NCBI GenBank assembly: GCA_004352715.1 | Contig: SCFE01000036.1 | Span: 1,555,632 to 1,619,631 of the forward strand | From: Hofstenia miamia | Taxonomy: Eukaryota > Xenacoelomorpha > Acoela | Length of the DNA stretch: 64,000 nucleotides | Reading direction: 5' to 3' | In this document: piece by piece, positions 37,051 to 44,505 of the stretch | How positions within the stretch are numbered: position 1 is the first letter of the stretch | How the letters are laid out: each line of letters opens with the position of its first letter | The notes under the pieces: generated by a model | Told to the model about the DNA's origin: nothing | Database searches by the model: none | Seen by the model: the letters and a program-made list of their open reading frames with translations, nothing else | Translations under genes and position numbers: made by a program

Positions 37051-40000
37051 NNNNNNNNNNNNNNNNNNNNNNNNNNNNNNNNNNNNNNNNNNNNNNNNNN
37101 NNNNNNNNNNNNNNNNNNNNNNNNNNNNNNNNNNNNNNNNNNNNNNNNNNNNNNNNNNNNNNNNNNNNNNNNNNNNNNNNNNNNNNNNNNNNNNNNNNNN
37201 TATATATATATATATATATATATATATTGGTGCTTTGTACGATACTAAATGAACCTCGGAATTACTTCACGCTGGAATTGGCAATTTGTTATTAAATAAA
37301 ATTAGTATTGGAATACTGCTTCTAATCGACCTATGACCCTATTTTACCTTGGCTTTTTCGTAGCAGTAATTCATAAGGGAGCCGATTTGCCCCTAAGATC
37401 TCGGAAAACGTTACATCTGATCAACACCGAATTTGGTGCAGAAATACTTTGACATGTAAGGAATATTTTGGCTGTAACCATTATGTGATACAATAATTAA
37501 TGTACGCAAATTATGCGCATATTAATTAGGTTACGTATCAAATTTTCTTAATTTCTCATTGACGCAAAATGTTAGATATATTACTAAATAGAAATTAAGA
37601 GAACGGCCTATAAGGCAAATAAACATAGAAAACATTTAATTATAATTTTGCATTGAAAGTTTTCCATTGGTTTCAATTTATAGCCTTTATAGGCAAAATC
37701 ATTTTTTTTGAAATTCTCAAGAGATTCTGTTTTTCATGGACTTTTTTTTTAAATCGCTAAAACTTTGTAACCCTTTGCCCTATCTGCATACTTGTTGCGT
37801 CAAAATTTGCAAAACACGTTATAGAAAAAAGTCATAGAACTATTGTTTATTTAAAAAATCGGTCTCTAGGTTATATCTAAAAATATGGAGGGATCAAATC
37901 AGCCCCACCAGTTAAAATATGATTAAATTGAGTTCAATATGGATAGTTTCCAGTGAATAATATATATGCTAGCATGATAATAATCTAGGGCAGAGCCCGT
38001 GTCTCCAACCTGTTTGTTATCTGGACTCCCGAAAATCAGTTCGCAAATGTGTGCGTGTGTACATGTACATGGCAAAATTAATTTATGCATCTTGCAAAAT
38101 GTAAATCATTGCTAAAATTAAACGTTAAGGTGAAACAAACTTATTTGAAAAGGAAAAGTGTTTAATTTATTTTATCAGATAATTAGAAATGTTATTTTTA
38201 CCTGGTTACATATTGTTATTTAGATATGCTTCAATCTTGTAATTTCACATTTTCAATTGAAATGGTTTCTTCTTAGAAGCTGTATGCTATTAATACCTAT
38301 TATTATTCAGTAGTACCTTGACATTTCACCATTACCCTTAATGTCATTGGTGTTTATTGATATTAAATTCTAAGAATATCTATTAAAGCCACATCCAAAA
38401 GAAACTTAAAACAAGTTAATTGTACACAATAATTGCTTTTTTAACTAATGAACTGATAACTCCAAAGTGGGAATATGGTGGAAATTTAACAGAAGAAACA
38501 TGAAATCCTTAAAAACTAGATTCTTATATCATATTCTACAATACCTGGGTTAAATCTGCGTTGTTTGTGCGGAATGACATTGTGACTGTAACTAAATCGC
38601 AGGTCACCTGAAATATGGTATGAAAAGTAATTAAACTTATATGAATTCATCATATTCATTAGCTGCATATATCAAAATTTACTATTGAGAACAGATTAAT
38701 TTCAATGGCCCACATTACATGATTCAGAGATTTTGAAAATTTTGGATGATAATGAGGCGCCCTTGAATGTACCAGATTTCTTAAAATTAAGTAGTATATA
38801 AAGTATGGGCTTTGTGCCAACAGTTTATTTACTGAAGTTTCATTCGTCTTCTGAATTTTATTTAAAACATATGCCTTTAAATACGAATCTTTATTGACTA
38901 TTAATAAACAATGAAAAAGGTTAAAAACCATATGTGTTAAGCATAGCACTGATATTAAACCTATTAAATAATTTGGGATTATCAATATTATATTTAAATT
39001 TCAATGTTGATAACGTTTTTAATGATACTTGAACTTGATATCCCTGTCTGATTGTCAAATTTCTTATACGTTTAAACATTAAATATTTTATGATTATCAA
39101 CATTATTATTTTTTTGTTTTTCAAATGATGAAAAAGTTTTTGATTCCTGATCTTGTTATTCCCGGCTTATTGTGAAATTTAATATAAATTTTAATATTTT
39201 TAATATTTTATGATTATCAACATTATTATATTTTGTTTGTCTAAATGATGATAACGTTGTAATGATTCCTGATCTTGTTATCCCTGTTCTGATTGTCAAA
39301 TTTAATATACATTTAAATATATTAAATATTTTATGATTATCAACATATCTTATTCGTTTAAATGATGAAAACGTTGTAATGATTCCTGATCTTGTTATCC
39401 CTGTCTGATTGTCAAATTTAATATACATTTAAATATATTAAATATTTTATGATTATCAACATTATTATATATTGTTTGTCTAAATGATGATAACGTTGTA
39501 ATGATTCCTGATCTTGTTATCCCTGTCTGATTGGCAAATTTAATATACATTTAAACAGCTATTCCAGCGTGACTCGCGTGACATTTGGAGAAATTTTGAG
39601 GAAAACAACTTCAAATTATGTGAGATGAAAAAGAAAAATTGAAAAAATGTTCAGCAGCTTCTGAGAACATCACAAAGATGAAAAACAGTTATAGACATTT
39701 ATTTTTTATTGTGACCTCTTGAAATTAACGCTGTAATGATTCCTGATCTTTTGTTATCCCTGTCTGATTGTCAAATTTAATATACATTTAAATATATTAA
39801 ATATTTTATGATTATCAACATTATTATATATTGTTTGTCTAAATGATGATAACGTTGTAATGATTCCTGATCTTGTTATCCCTGTCTGATTGTGAAATTT
39901 AATATACATTTAAATATATTAAATATTTTATGATTATCAACATTATTATATATTGTTTGTCTAAATGATGATAACGTTGTAATGATTCCTGATCTTGTTA

Positions 40001-43000
40001 TCATAGCCCTTCTAGACTTAAGCAAAGCTTTTGAAATTTTATCGATTAAACTTAAAAAATGATAGATTTCAATAAAATTCAATTAAGTTAATTATGAGTT
40101 TGTTAAAAAATAGAAAACAGTCTGTATTAATGCATAACATGAAATCTGATTACATTACAACCTCTCGAGGAGTACCTCAAGGCACAGTACTAGGGTCCAT
40201 TCTATTTACAATATATGTAAGTGACATTATTAAACATGTAAACCAAAGTGAAATTTATCAATTTGCTGATGACACGTGTCTCATAAATATAGATAATGAT
40301 GCATATAGGGCCACAAAAAATTTGCAAAGTGATATTGAAAATCTTTCTAGGTATCTCACATTCAATCAATTAATAATTAATATTGAAAAAACTCAATTCA
40401 TTATATTTTCCCCCAATGCTGGAAAAACAAAATTGAATTAATTGTAAACAAAGTGATCCTGTTACATATTTAGGTGTTGATATTGACAAAGATTTAATAT
40501 ACATTTTTAAATATTTTATGATTATCAACATATTTTATACGTTTCGTTTAAATGATGAAAACGTTGTAATGATTCCTGATCTTGTTATCCCTGTCTGATT
40601 GTCAAATTTAATATACATTTAAATATATTAAATATTTTATGATTATCAACATATTATATTTGTTTAAATGAATGATAACGTTGTAATGATTCCTGATCTT
40701 GTTATCCCTGTCTGATTGGCAAATTTAATATAAATTTCAATGTTAGATATTTTATGATTATCAACATTATTATAGTATATCAACTATGGTAAGGACGGAC
40801 AACTTCCACCCACAAGACCTGATTCTCTTCCACCTGCTCCTATTCAAACCCCTATCCTCTCAGGTACTCCAAACTCACTCCCAGTATCATCGGGTCAGCC
40901 ATCAATCGCTTCCACTAATATTGATACACTGGTAGCTGCAGCTGGTGATCTTGATGTTAAACCAGAAGAGCCTCCAGCTGCTGTTCAAGATAAAGTGGCC
41001 TTTATATTTAACAATCTTTCTCAAGTTAACATTAGTCAAAAGGTACTTTTGTCAAAATAAACAATTATTATAATCTTCTCGAAGCAATTCGTCATAATAT
41101 CAATTTGCCTATTTAGGTTGAAGAGATGAAAGAGATAATTATAAATTCTGCTCAATCGATTCTTTGGTTTGCTAGATATATGGTTCTAAAACGAGCTAGT
41201 ATTGAAATCAATTTCCATTCTTTGTATGCTTCATTTTTGGAATTACTGCAATCAAATGAGTTAATTGATGCTGTATTAATGGAAACATTTAGAAATATCA
41301 AGGTAATGGCTCCTCGATGTTTTCTGAAATTATCTTTCTTTAGGTACTTTTGACCTCCGACAAAAGCGGTGCGAATTTTTCGGATCGCTCACTATTAAAA
41401 AATTTGGGTCATTGGTTGGGGACATTAACCCTTTCACGAAATAAGCCTGTTTTACAATCGCATATTGATTTGAAATCTCTCGTTGTTGAGGCTGCAAGAA
41501 AGGGAACAAATGATTTGGTATATGTTGTTCCATTTGTTGCAAAGGTTTTGGAAGGTGCCGCGAAATCTCGTATTTTTCGGCCTCCAAATCCATGGACTCT
41601 CGCATTGCTCAATACTTTGGCTGAACTCCACCGAGATCCTGATTTAAAAATCAATCTTAAGTTTGAAGTGGAAGTGCTTTGCAGGTCATTGAACATAGAA
41701 ATTTCTGTAAGTTGCTGTTTCATTTCAATGGTTTGCCTCATAGTTTTCAGGAATGCAAACGTCTTTTACATTAATTTAAAATATTTAACTTGTATAGTAA
41801 CAAAAATTGTCTTGTAAGCTCTCCATGTTAACATCATAAATTCTACTACAATTTATAGTGTTGAAGTACTATAGACATTTGTTTAAATATCATTCATGTT
41901 GCATACTTTCATTTATTGCATCTATATTCATTGTTGGTGTAGTAATTTCTAGCAAATTCCGTTTTTTTAGAAATTAAGTCCTACCAATTTGCTAAAGAAT
42001 CATGCTTACCAAATTACTCCTCAATTAAGCGTCTCCAAGAAGAATGACACTGATGCCATGCGATCTTCGGCCCTCGCATTAACTCATCCTCAGGGCGGTA
42101 TGGTCAGTAAGCCTTTGTACACATATAATGAGATCAGCACCTATAATACGAATGGCATTGCTCAACATATCGTTATTAATCATGCAGTAAGTATTTCATT
42201 ATTATCAATTCTCACTAATATATACGTATTAATGTAACTTAGTCATGTTCAGAAGGATAGTTTAATATATTCATTAAAATTGATAGTGTGAGATAGGCAC
42301 TTACCAAAGTTCTTCTCAATGCGATATAGGAAGATCACAATTCTCTGTAACAAATCTTTTGATGTATATTTTAGACAATAACGAATTCAATTTTATCTGA
42401 TTATCAATCAGTTTTTGTTTCAACTTCTAGTTATTATGCACTTTATAGACCTTGTCCTAGAATATAATAATTTTATGAAAGACAGAATATAATCTTGATA
42501 AGTAAGCTAATGTGTATGTTCTTAATAAAGCAAAGTTATGATTTTACACTTTCACAATAATCTTTCATAGTAGTAGACATATCATCAGGACTTTATATAC
42601 TCGTATAGTTAGTTACTGTGGTAGTATTTAGCTCGCACTTTTTCAATCACATCCTCATTTAAAATCATGTGTTCGGCAGGCTATTGAGCGGTCTTTGCAT
42701 GATCTACTTGTTCCAGTGATGGAGCGATCTATCAAAATTGCTTTAACTACTTGTGAACATATTATTAAGAAGGATTTTGCTCTTGATCCTGAAGAAAGCA
42801 AGATGCGATTGGCTGCACAGCACATGGTTAAAAACTTCACCGCTGCAATGGCAATGATAACTTGCAAAGAACCATTAATGGTTTCAGTAACCAACAATTT
42901 AAAAAATGGGTTTTTGAATAACATTAGAGTAGGTTTATGCGACTGATGTATCATTTATTGACTAAATTCCTAGAATCACAATTCTCAAACTAAAGAAATT

Positions 43001-43505
43001 GTGGATCTTGCAGCAGCCACTATTGCTCAAGAAAATAATGAGCTGTGTTGCTGCTTTCTTCAAAAAAGTGCAGTAGAAAAGGCTTTGCCAGAAATTGATA
43101 AGAAACTAGCCACGGTAACGTTGAGTTTAAATTTATCTTTGACTTCGTTCAAATTTTCCTTCGTTAGGCAACTCATTTTAGGAATATGAATTGAGGAAGC
43201 ATGCAAGAATTGAGGGTCGACGATATTGTGACTCTGCTGTGCTCACTTACCAAGCTGAACGAATGCCTGAACAGATTCGATTACGTGTTGGTGGAGTTTC
43301 ATCTTCAACAGGCACAGTATCAGAAACTTCAGTTCTGTCTAGTAGTATCAGTCCATCTTCACATGTAACATCACTTAGTTCTTCCGAACGTACAAGTGAA
43401 AAATCAACTGGATCTTTCTCATCTTCAACAGGCACAGCATCAGAGACCTCAGTTCTGTCTAGTAGTGTCAGTCCATCTTCACATGTAACATCACTTAGTT
43501 CTTCC
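17342..43505 (+). CDS. CNOT1: CCR4-NOT complex scaffold subunit 1 (CNOT1), partial, 23 exons
   Basis: CNOT1 is the cytoplasmic scaffold of the CCR4-NOT mRNA deadenylase. Exons: 17342-17443, 29783-29884, 29927-30025, 30065-30380, 30441-30550, 30593-30775, 30849-31109, 31153-31286, 31355-31481, 31527-31640, 32196-32432, 33969-34114, 35202-35301, 35348-35558, 35785-35972, 36642-36956, 40776-41042, 41117-41302, 41344-41706, 41971-42186, 42632-42928, 42974-43114, 43182-43505. The joined frame is open for 1,513 codons and is collinear with animal CNOT1 from its first residue: N-terminal HEAT repeats (about 1-680), a TTP-binding-type region (about 750-915), MIF4G (about 980-1187), and DUF3819/CNOT9-binding (about 1230-1444). 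The last 69 residues are a Ser/Thr repeat not expected in CNOT1. The NOT1 C-terminal domain is missing beyond a gap. An ATG also lies one codon upstream (17339); 17342 matches the family start. Confidence 0.95.
17444..18289. other. CNOT1 intron 1, first part, with an unassigned coding-like stretch
   Basis: Intron sequence with no recognised gene. At 17640-17850 the plus strand gives two adjacent open pieces in different frames, '[19 protein letters not shown]' and '[18 protein letters not shown]', with protein-like composition. I do not recognise the family. It is probably a fragment of a decayed mobile element, because CNOT1 exons 1 and 2 join without it. Confidence 0.4.
18290..18375 (+). 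mobile_element. LINE reverse transcriptase fragment
   Basis: The plus strand reads '[17 protein letters not shown]', the conserved RT block of APE-type LINEs, then runs into a (TA)n tract and a 239-N gap (18397-18635). Both ends are truncated. It lies in CNOT1 intron 1. Confidence 0.75.
18636..18970 (-). mobile_element. LINE reverse transcriptase fragment, opposite strand
   Basis: The minus strand reads '[17 protein letters not shown]', then '[20 protein letters not shown]' with the first catalytic Asp, then '[16 protein letters not shown]' at the gap edge. The frame is open for about 110 residues. It comes from a different family to the plus-strand fragment on the other side of the gap; the two face each other and both stop at the same protein block. 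Confidence 0.8.
19030..19386 (+). mobile_element. Possible LINE RT C-terminal fragment
   Basis: Plus-strand frames after the RT fragments include '[10 protein letters not shown]' near 19085 and an open piece (19175-19408) with '[19 protein letters not shown]', like the 'tKyLGi..d..L' block and the region following it in LINE RTs. It is highly decayed, and the assignment is tentative. Confidence 0.4.
19389..20340 (-). mobile_element. Mariner-like transposon, dead, minus strand
   Basis: A 283-residue minus-strand frame (20336-19485) starts with a typical helix-turn-helix region ('[20 protein letters not shown]', then 'RLINKFE'), a second HTH '[16 protein letters not shown]', then '[20 protein letters not shown]' with the first catalytic Asp, '[13 protein letters not shown]', and a C-terminal 'NGGHIEI'. 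The block that should carry the second Asp (usually 'qqDgA.aH') is replaced by unrelated residues near '[10 protein letters not shown]', and the region between the HTH and catalytic parts is short, so the enzyme is inactive through deletions. The left tip (CAGGTTGTCTCATAATGAGC at 19391) fits a mariner end; I found no right end. Confidence 0.75.
20410..23345 (+). mobile_element. Dead LINE, ORF1 to 3' tail protein, plus strand
   Basis: From the left the plus strand shows an ORF1-like start ('[18 protein letters not shown]', about 20417), then endonuclease pieces '[10 protein letters not shown]' (about 21198), '[11 protein letters not shown]' (about 21340), '[12 protein letters not shown]' (about 21470) and '[10 protein letters not shown]' (about 21675). 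RT pieces follow: '[14 protein letters not shown]' (about 22057), '[17 protein letters not shown]' (about 22248), 'SGFPQGSVF' (about 22377). After these come '[16 protein letters not shown]' (about 22801) and the same C-terminal tail as the copy at 3117-3949. Many frameshifts make it inactive. The FADD block is missing. Positions 22524-22706, bounded by single n's, repeat 23076-23259 almost exactly and look misplaced. It sits inside CNOT1 intron 1, same strand. Confidence 0.8.
23346..25140. other. CNOT1 intron 1, middle part
   Basis: 1.8 kb of AT-rich intron sequence. I saw no conserved protein motif, RNA gene or clear repeat. The 109-codon open frame at 24268-24597 has AT-driven composition and no recognisable family. 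Confidence 0.5.
25150..25640 (+). mobile_element. Strongly decayed LINE 3' end (same family as 3117-3949)
   Basis: The stretch 25300-25570 aligns by eye with the tail of the 3117-3949 element: 'ggatgatgttgtcac'-like, 'cgtcctcccaagaaacatcg', 'atcgtgcttgtgc', and the end 'ctgtgactgtccacgttgcc' then 'gtaaaacttga'. The (ATT)n tail is reduced to 'gttattatttaatta'. The reading frame is destroyed. Confidence 0.65.
25678..26060 (-). mobile_element. RLE-type retrotransposon C-terminal fragment
   Basis: Two overlapping minus-strand frames read '[17 protein letters not shown]' (about 26020-25970), then '[20 protein letters not shown]' and 'IDKYREM', then '[17 protein letters not shown]'. I associate this order (R-x-D-I-V-V, D-x-A-V-P-x-D, K-E-x-E-K-x-x-K-Y, V-V-P-V-V-x-G-A-L-G) with the C-terminal restriction-like endonuclease region of R2-superclade non-LTR elements. 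The acidic and Lys residues expected of a PD-(D/E)xK nuclease are present, but the copy is frameshifted and lacks its RT. The family call is from memory. Confidence 0.55.
26099..27087. repeat. ~490-bp direct duplication joined by a single n
   Basis: 26099-26588 and 26590-27087 are the same sequence except for an 8-base insertion in the second copy near 27006. The copies are separated only by the n at 26589. The most economical reading is two alleles or overlapping contig ends placed side by side. The content is AT-rich, with 'ttttcggcatt' words that also occur near 28790, so it may be the end of the hAT-like element that follows. Confidence 0.85.
27150..28545 (-). pseudogene. CGGBP1-like hAT-derived gene remnant
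   Basis: Minus-strand pieces follow the layout of CGGBP1-like/hAT proteins repeated in many invertebrates. The start near 28535 reads '[11 protein letters not shown]' and then '[19 protein letters not shown]' (a degraded BED-finger lead). A 104-residue piece (28240-27926) has '[20 protein letters not shown]'. Next is '[20 protein letters not shown]' (27885 downward), resembling the 'FPnm.HvTClaH' block. The last, '[20 protein letters not shown]' (27704 downward), resembles 'RW..Wl.a..yy...'. Stops and frameshifts show it is dead. It lies in CNOT1 intron 1 on the opposite strand. The matches are modest. Confidence 0.55.
28546..29411. other. CNOT1 intron 1, distal part
   Basis: AT-rich sequence without recognised genes. 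'cggcatttttcggcaatgcc' around 28793 echoes the 'ttttcggcattattt' of 26155 in inverted order, possibly the diverged ends of the hAT-like remnant in between. Confidence 0.4.
29412..29692 (+). mobile_element. Penelope-like element RT fragment
   Basis: An open frame (29424-29693) reads '[12 protein letters not shown]' near its start and '[13 protein letters not shown]' further on. Penelope-like reverse transcriptases carry 'iL.D.tKF', a short helical region, and then '.P.lYGLPKiHK', so the order and spacing fit the N-terminal RT region. The copy is truncated on both sides. It is the last element before CNOT1 exon 2, 90 bases away. Confidence 0.65.
29783..31640 (+). CDS. CNOT1: CNOT1 exons 2-10: N-terminal HEAT region
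   Basis: Exons 2-10 encode residues 35-516. Landmarks shared with animal CNOT1 are '[14 protein letters not shown]' (exon 2), '[10 protein letters not shown]' (exon 3), '[14 protein letters not shown]' (exon 4), '[12 protein letters not shown]' (exon 5), '[13 protein letters not shown]' (exon 6), '[16 protein letters not shown]' (exon 7), 'FCLTDYPC' (exon 8) and '[19 protein letters not shown]' (exon 9). In the complex, the N-terminal region holds CNOT10/CNOT11. Eight introns separate these exons and all are 39-73 bp; the shortest is 39 bp (30026-30064). Phases are 0 except the phase-1 exon 4/5 and phase-2 exon 8/9 junctions, which rejoin correctly. Confidence 0.95.
32196..35301 (+). CDS. CNOT1: CNOT1 exons 11-13: end of the HEAT array
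   Basis: Exons 32196-32432, 33969-34114 and 35202-35301 encode residues 517-677. Exon 11 has '[20 protein letters not shown]' and then 'EKWLNDKI', matching the animal 'TPFAFVIDLAALAS..eYL.LdKWL.DKI' block. Exon 12 continues with '[14 protein letters not shown]' and exon 13 ends the helical region with 'RPLIQKF'. Three introns around them are large (555, 1,536 and 1,087 bp) and contain no recognisable gene; they are AT-rich with short (GTAT)n-like words near 34156. Confidence 0.92.
32433..35201. other. CNOT1 introns 11 and 12
   Basis: Two introns (32433-33968 and 34115-35201) interrupted only by exon 12. The sequence is AT-rich; no conserved protein motif, RNA gene or transposon end was seen. 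A run of words like 'aaaatagttaaaatagt' at 34515-34580 and 34870-34900 is internally repetitive. Confidence 0.5.
35348..36956 (+). CDS. CNOT1: CNOT1 exons 14-16: linker and TTP-binding-type HEAT domain
   Basis: Exon 14 (35348-35558) encodes a Ser/Gly/Pro-rich linker (residues 678-748), as animal CNOT1 has a long disordered stretch here, though this one is shorter. Exon 15 (35785-35972) has '[18 protein letters not shown]' and '[13 protein letters not shown]'. Exon 16 (36642-36956) has '[20 protein letters not shown]', '[12 protein letters not shown]' and '[20 protein letters not shown]'. This is the module that in vertebrates docks tristetraprolin, linking the complex to AU-rich mRNAs. The exon 16 donor GTACGT at 36957 opens the 3.8-kb repeat-filled intron. 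Confidence 0.95.
37021..37226. repeat. (TA)n microsatellite around a gap
   Basis: TA repeats flank a 150-N gap (37051-37200). The sequence 'tatatatattgg' occurs on both sides, so the gap may be an unresolved repeat rather than missing unique sequence. It is in CNOT1 intron 16. Confidence 0.8.
37227..38929. other. CNOT1 intron 16, non-repetitive part
   Basis: 1.7 kb without recognised genes. 37370-37450 ('gagccgatttgcccctaaga' then 'aacaccgaatttggtgcaga') has a less AT-biased composition and could be a repeat end, but no partner was found in the window. Confidence 0.4.
38930..40774. repeat. ~117-124 bp minisatellite in CNOT1 intron 16
   Basis: The unit runs 'aatgattcctgatcttgtta', 'tccctgtctgattgtcaaat', then 'ttaatatacatttaaat', 'attttatgattatcaacatt' and 'aaatgatgataacgttgt'. 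Unit starts are at about 39021 (diverged), 39140, 39261, 39378, 39500, 39735, 39859, 39981, 40568 and 40685, giving steps of 117-124. The array is interrupted at 39555-39719 by unrelated sequence and at 40006-40490 by an RT fragment. Copies on the left are more diverged than those in the middle. The last copy supplies the 3' splice site of exon 17: its 'gattatcaacattattatag' ends at the AG at 40774-40775. Confidence 0.85.
40006..40490 (+). mobile_element. LINE RT fragment captured inside the minisatellite
   Basis: The plus strand reads '[10 protein letters not shown]' (about 40005-40030), then an open frame (40094-40441) with '[20 protein letters not shown]', '[12 protein letters not shown]' containing the catalytic Asp pair, and '[10 protein letters not shown]' just before the array resumes. 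This is the RT palm of an APE-type LINE. It has neither a 5' end nor a 3' tail, and a minisatellite unit resumes directly after it. A short stop-containing stretch at 40035-40090 breaks the frame. Confidence 0.8.
40776..41706 (+). CDS. CNOT1: CNOT1 exons 17-19: linker and MIF4G domain
   Basis: Exon 17 (40776-41042) begins '[10 protein letters not shown]', corresponding to 'YIEYG' in vertebrate CNOT1. A Pro/Ser-rich linker follows, then '[13 protein letters not shown]' and the start of MIF4G, '[17 protein letters not shown]'. Exon 18 (41117-41302) has '[20 protein letters not shown]' and exon 19 (41344-41706) has '[18 protein letters not shown]', '[15 protein letters not shown]' and '[18 protein letters not shown]'. 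MIF4G is the platform that binds the CAF1-type deadenylase (CNOT7/8) and the helicase DDX6. Conservation is very high. Introns 17 and 18 are 74 and 41 bp. Confidence 0.96.
41971..43298 (+). CDS. CNOT1: CNOT1 exons 20-23: CNOT9-binding (DUF3819) domain
   Basis: Exon 20 (41971-42186) is a linker ending '[18 protein letters not shown]'. Exon 21 starts at 42632, not at the internal AG before 'AIERS': the residues '[16 protein letters not shown]' match animal CNOT1 and keep phase 0 after a TTTAG acceptor. It continues '[20 protein letters not shown]'. Exon 22 (42974-43114) has '[20 protein letters not shown]'. Exon 23 begins at 43182 with '[16 protein letters not shown]' and '[15 protein letters not shown]', ending the conserved part at 43298. 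The domain holds CNOT9. In vertebrates the next residues are 'DPKQLAVYEEFAR'; here they are replaced. Confidence 0.95.
43299..43505 (+). repeat. In-frame 120-bp (40-residue) Ser/Thr repeat fused to CNOT1
   Basis: Directly after 'LRVGGV' the frame continues as '[16 protein letters not shown]' and so on. A full 120-base unit (43299-43418) is followed by 87 bases of a second unit (43419-43505) with four base differences, then the 1,000-N gap. The composition is over half Ser/Thr. No donor-like GTA or GTT precedes the repeat at the junction, so it appears to lie in the same exon. It could be a real insertion, or a chimeric contig joined to a mucin-like gene. Confidence 0.85.
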
Positions 43506-44505
43506 NNNNNNNNNNNNNNNNNNNNNNNNNNNNNNNNNNNNNNNNNNNNNNNNNNNNNNNNNNNNNNNNNNNNNNNNNNNNNNNNNNNNNNNNNNNNNNN
43601 NNNNNNNNNNNNNNNNNNNNNNNNNNNNNNNNNNNNNNNNNNNNNNNNNNNNNNNNNNNNNNNNNNNNNNNNNNNNNNNNNNNNNNNNNNNNNNNNNNNN
43701 NNNNNNNNNNNNNNNNNNNNNNNNNNNNNNNNNNNNNNNNNNNNNNNNNNNNNNNNNNNNNNNNNNNNNNNNNNNNNNNNNNNNNNNNNNNNNNNNNNNN
43801 NNNNNNNNNNNNNNNNNNNNNNNNNNNNNNNNNNNNNNNNNNNNNNNNNNNNNNNNNNNNNNNNNNNNNNNNNNNNNNNNNNNNNNNNNNNNNNNNNNNN
43901 NNNNNNNNNNNNNNNNNNNNNNNNNNNNNNNNNNNNNNNNNNNNNNNNNNNNNNNNNNNNNNNNNNNNNNNNNNNNNNNNNNNNNNNNNNNNNNNNNNNN
44001 NNNNNNNNNNNNNNNNNNNNNNNNNNNNNNNNNNNNNNNNNNNNNNNNNNNNNNNNNNNNNNNNNNNNNNNNNNNNNNNNNNNNNNNNNNNNNNNNNNNN
44101 NNNNNNNNNNNNNNNNNNNNNNNNNNNNNNNNNNNNNNNNNNNNNNNNNNNNNNNNNNNNNNNNNNNNNNNNNNNNNNNNNNNNNNNNNNNNNNNNNNNN
44201 NNNNNNNNNNNNNNNNNNNNNNNNNNNNNNNNNNNNNNNNNNNNNNNNNNNNNNNNNNNNNNNNNNNNNNNNNNNNNNNNNNNNNNNNNNNNNNNNNNNN
44301 NNNNNNNNNNNNNNNNNNNNNNNNNNNNNNNNNNNNNNNNNNNNNNNNNNNNNNNNNNNNNNNNNNNNNNNNNNNNNNNNNNNNNNNNNNNNNNNNNNNN
44401 NNNNNNNNNNNNNNNNNNNNNNNNNNNNNNNNNNNNNNNNNNNNNNNNNNNNNNNNNNNNNNNNNNNNNNNNNNNNNNNNNNNNNNNNNNNNNNNNNNNN
44501 NNNNN
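43506..44505. other. 1,000-N assembly gap
   Basis: Exactly 1,000 Ns, probably a placeholder length. The left edge is inside a tandem repeat. The CNOT1 C-terminal NOT1 domain, the rest of the Ser/Thr repeat, or both, could be missing here. Confidence 0.95.

Noticed and set aside
38930-40774. CRISPR-like array
   Set aside because: Regular ~120-bp repeats have no distinct short repeat and unique spacers; whole units are similar, and the context is an animal gene intron, so it is a minisatellite.
41330-41741. Minus-strand open frames over CNOT1 exon 19
   Set aside because: Shadows of the strongly conserved plus-strand MIF4G exon.
42655-42954. Start of exon 21 at the internal AG before 'AIERS' (42681)
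   Set aside because: The upstream codons '[16 protein letters not shown]' match animal CNOT1 and follow a TTTAG acceptor in phase 0, so the exon starts at 42632.
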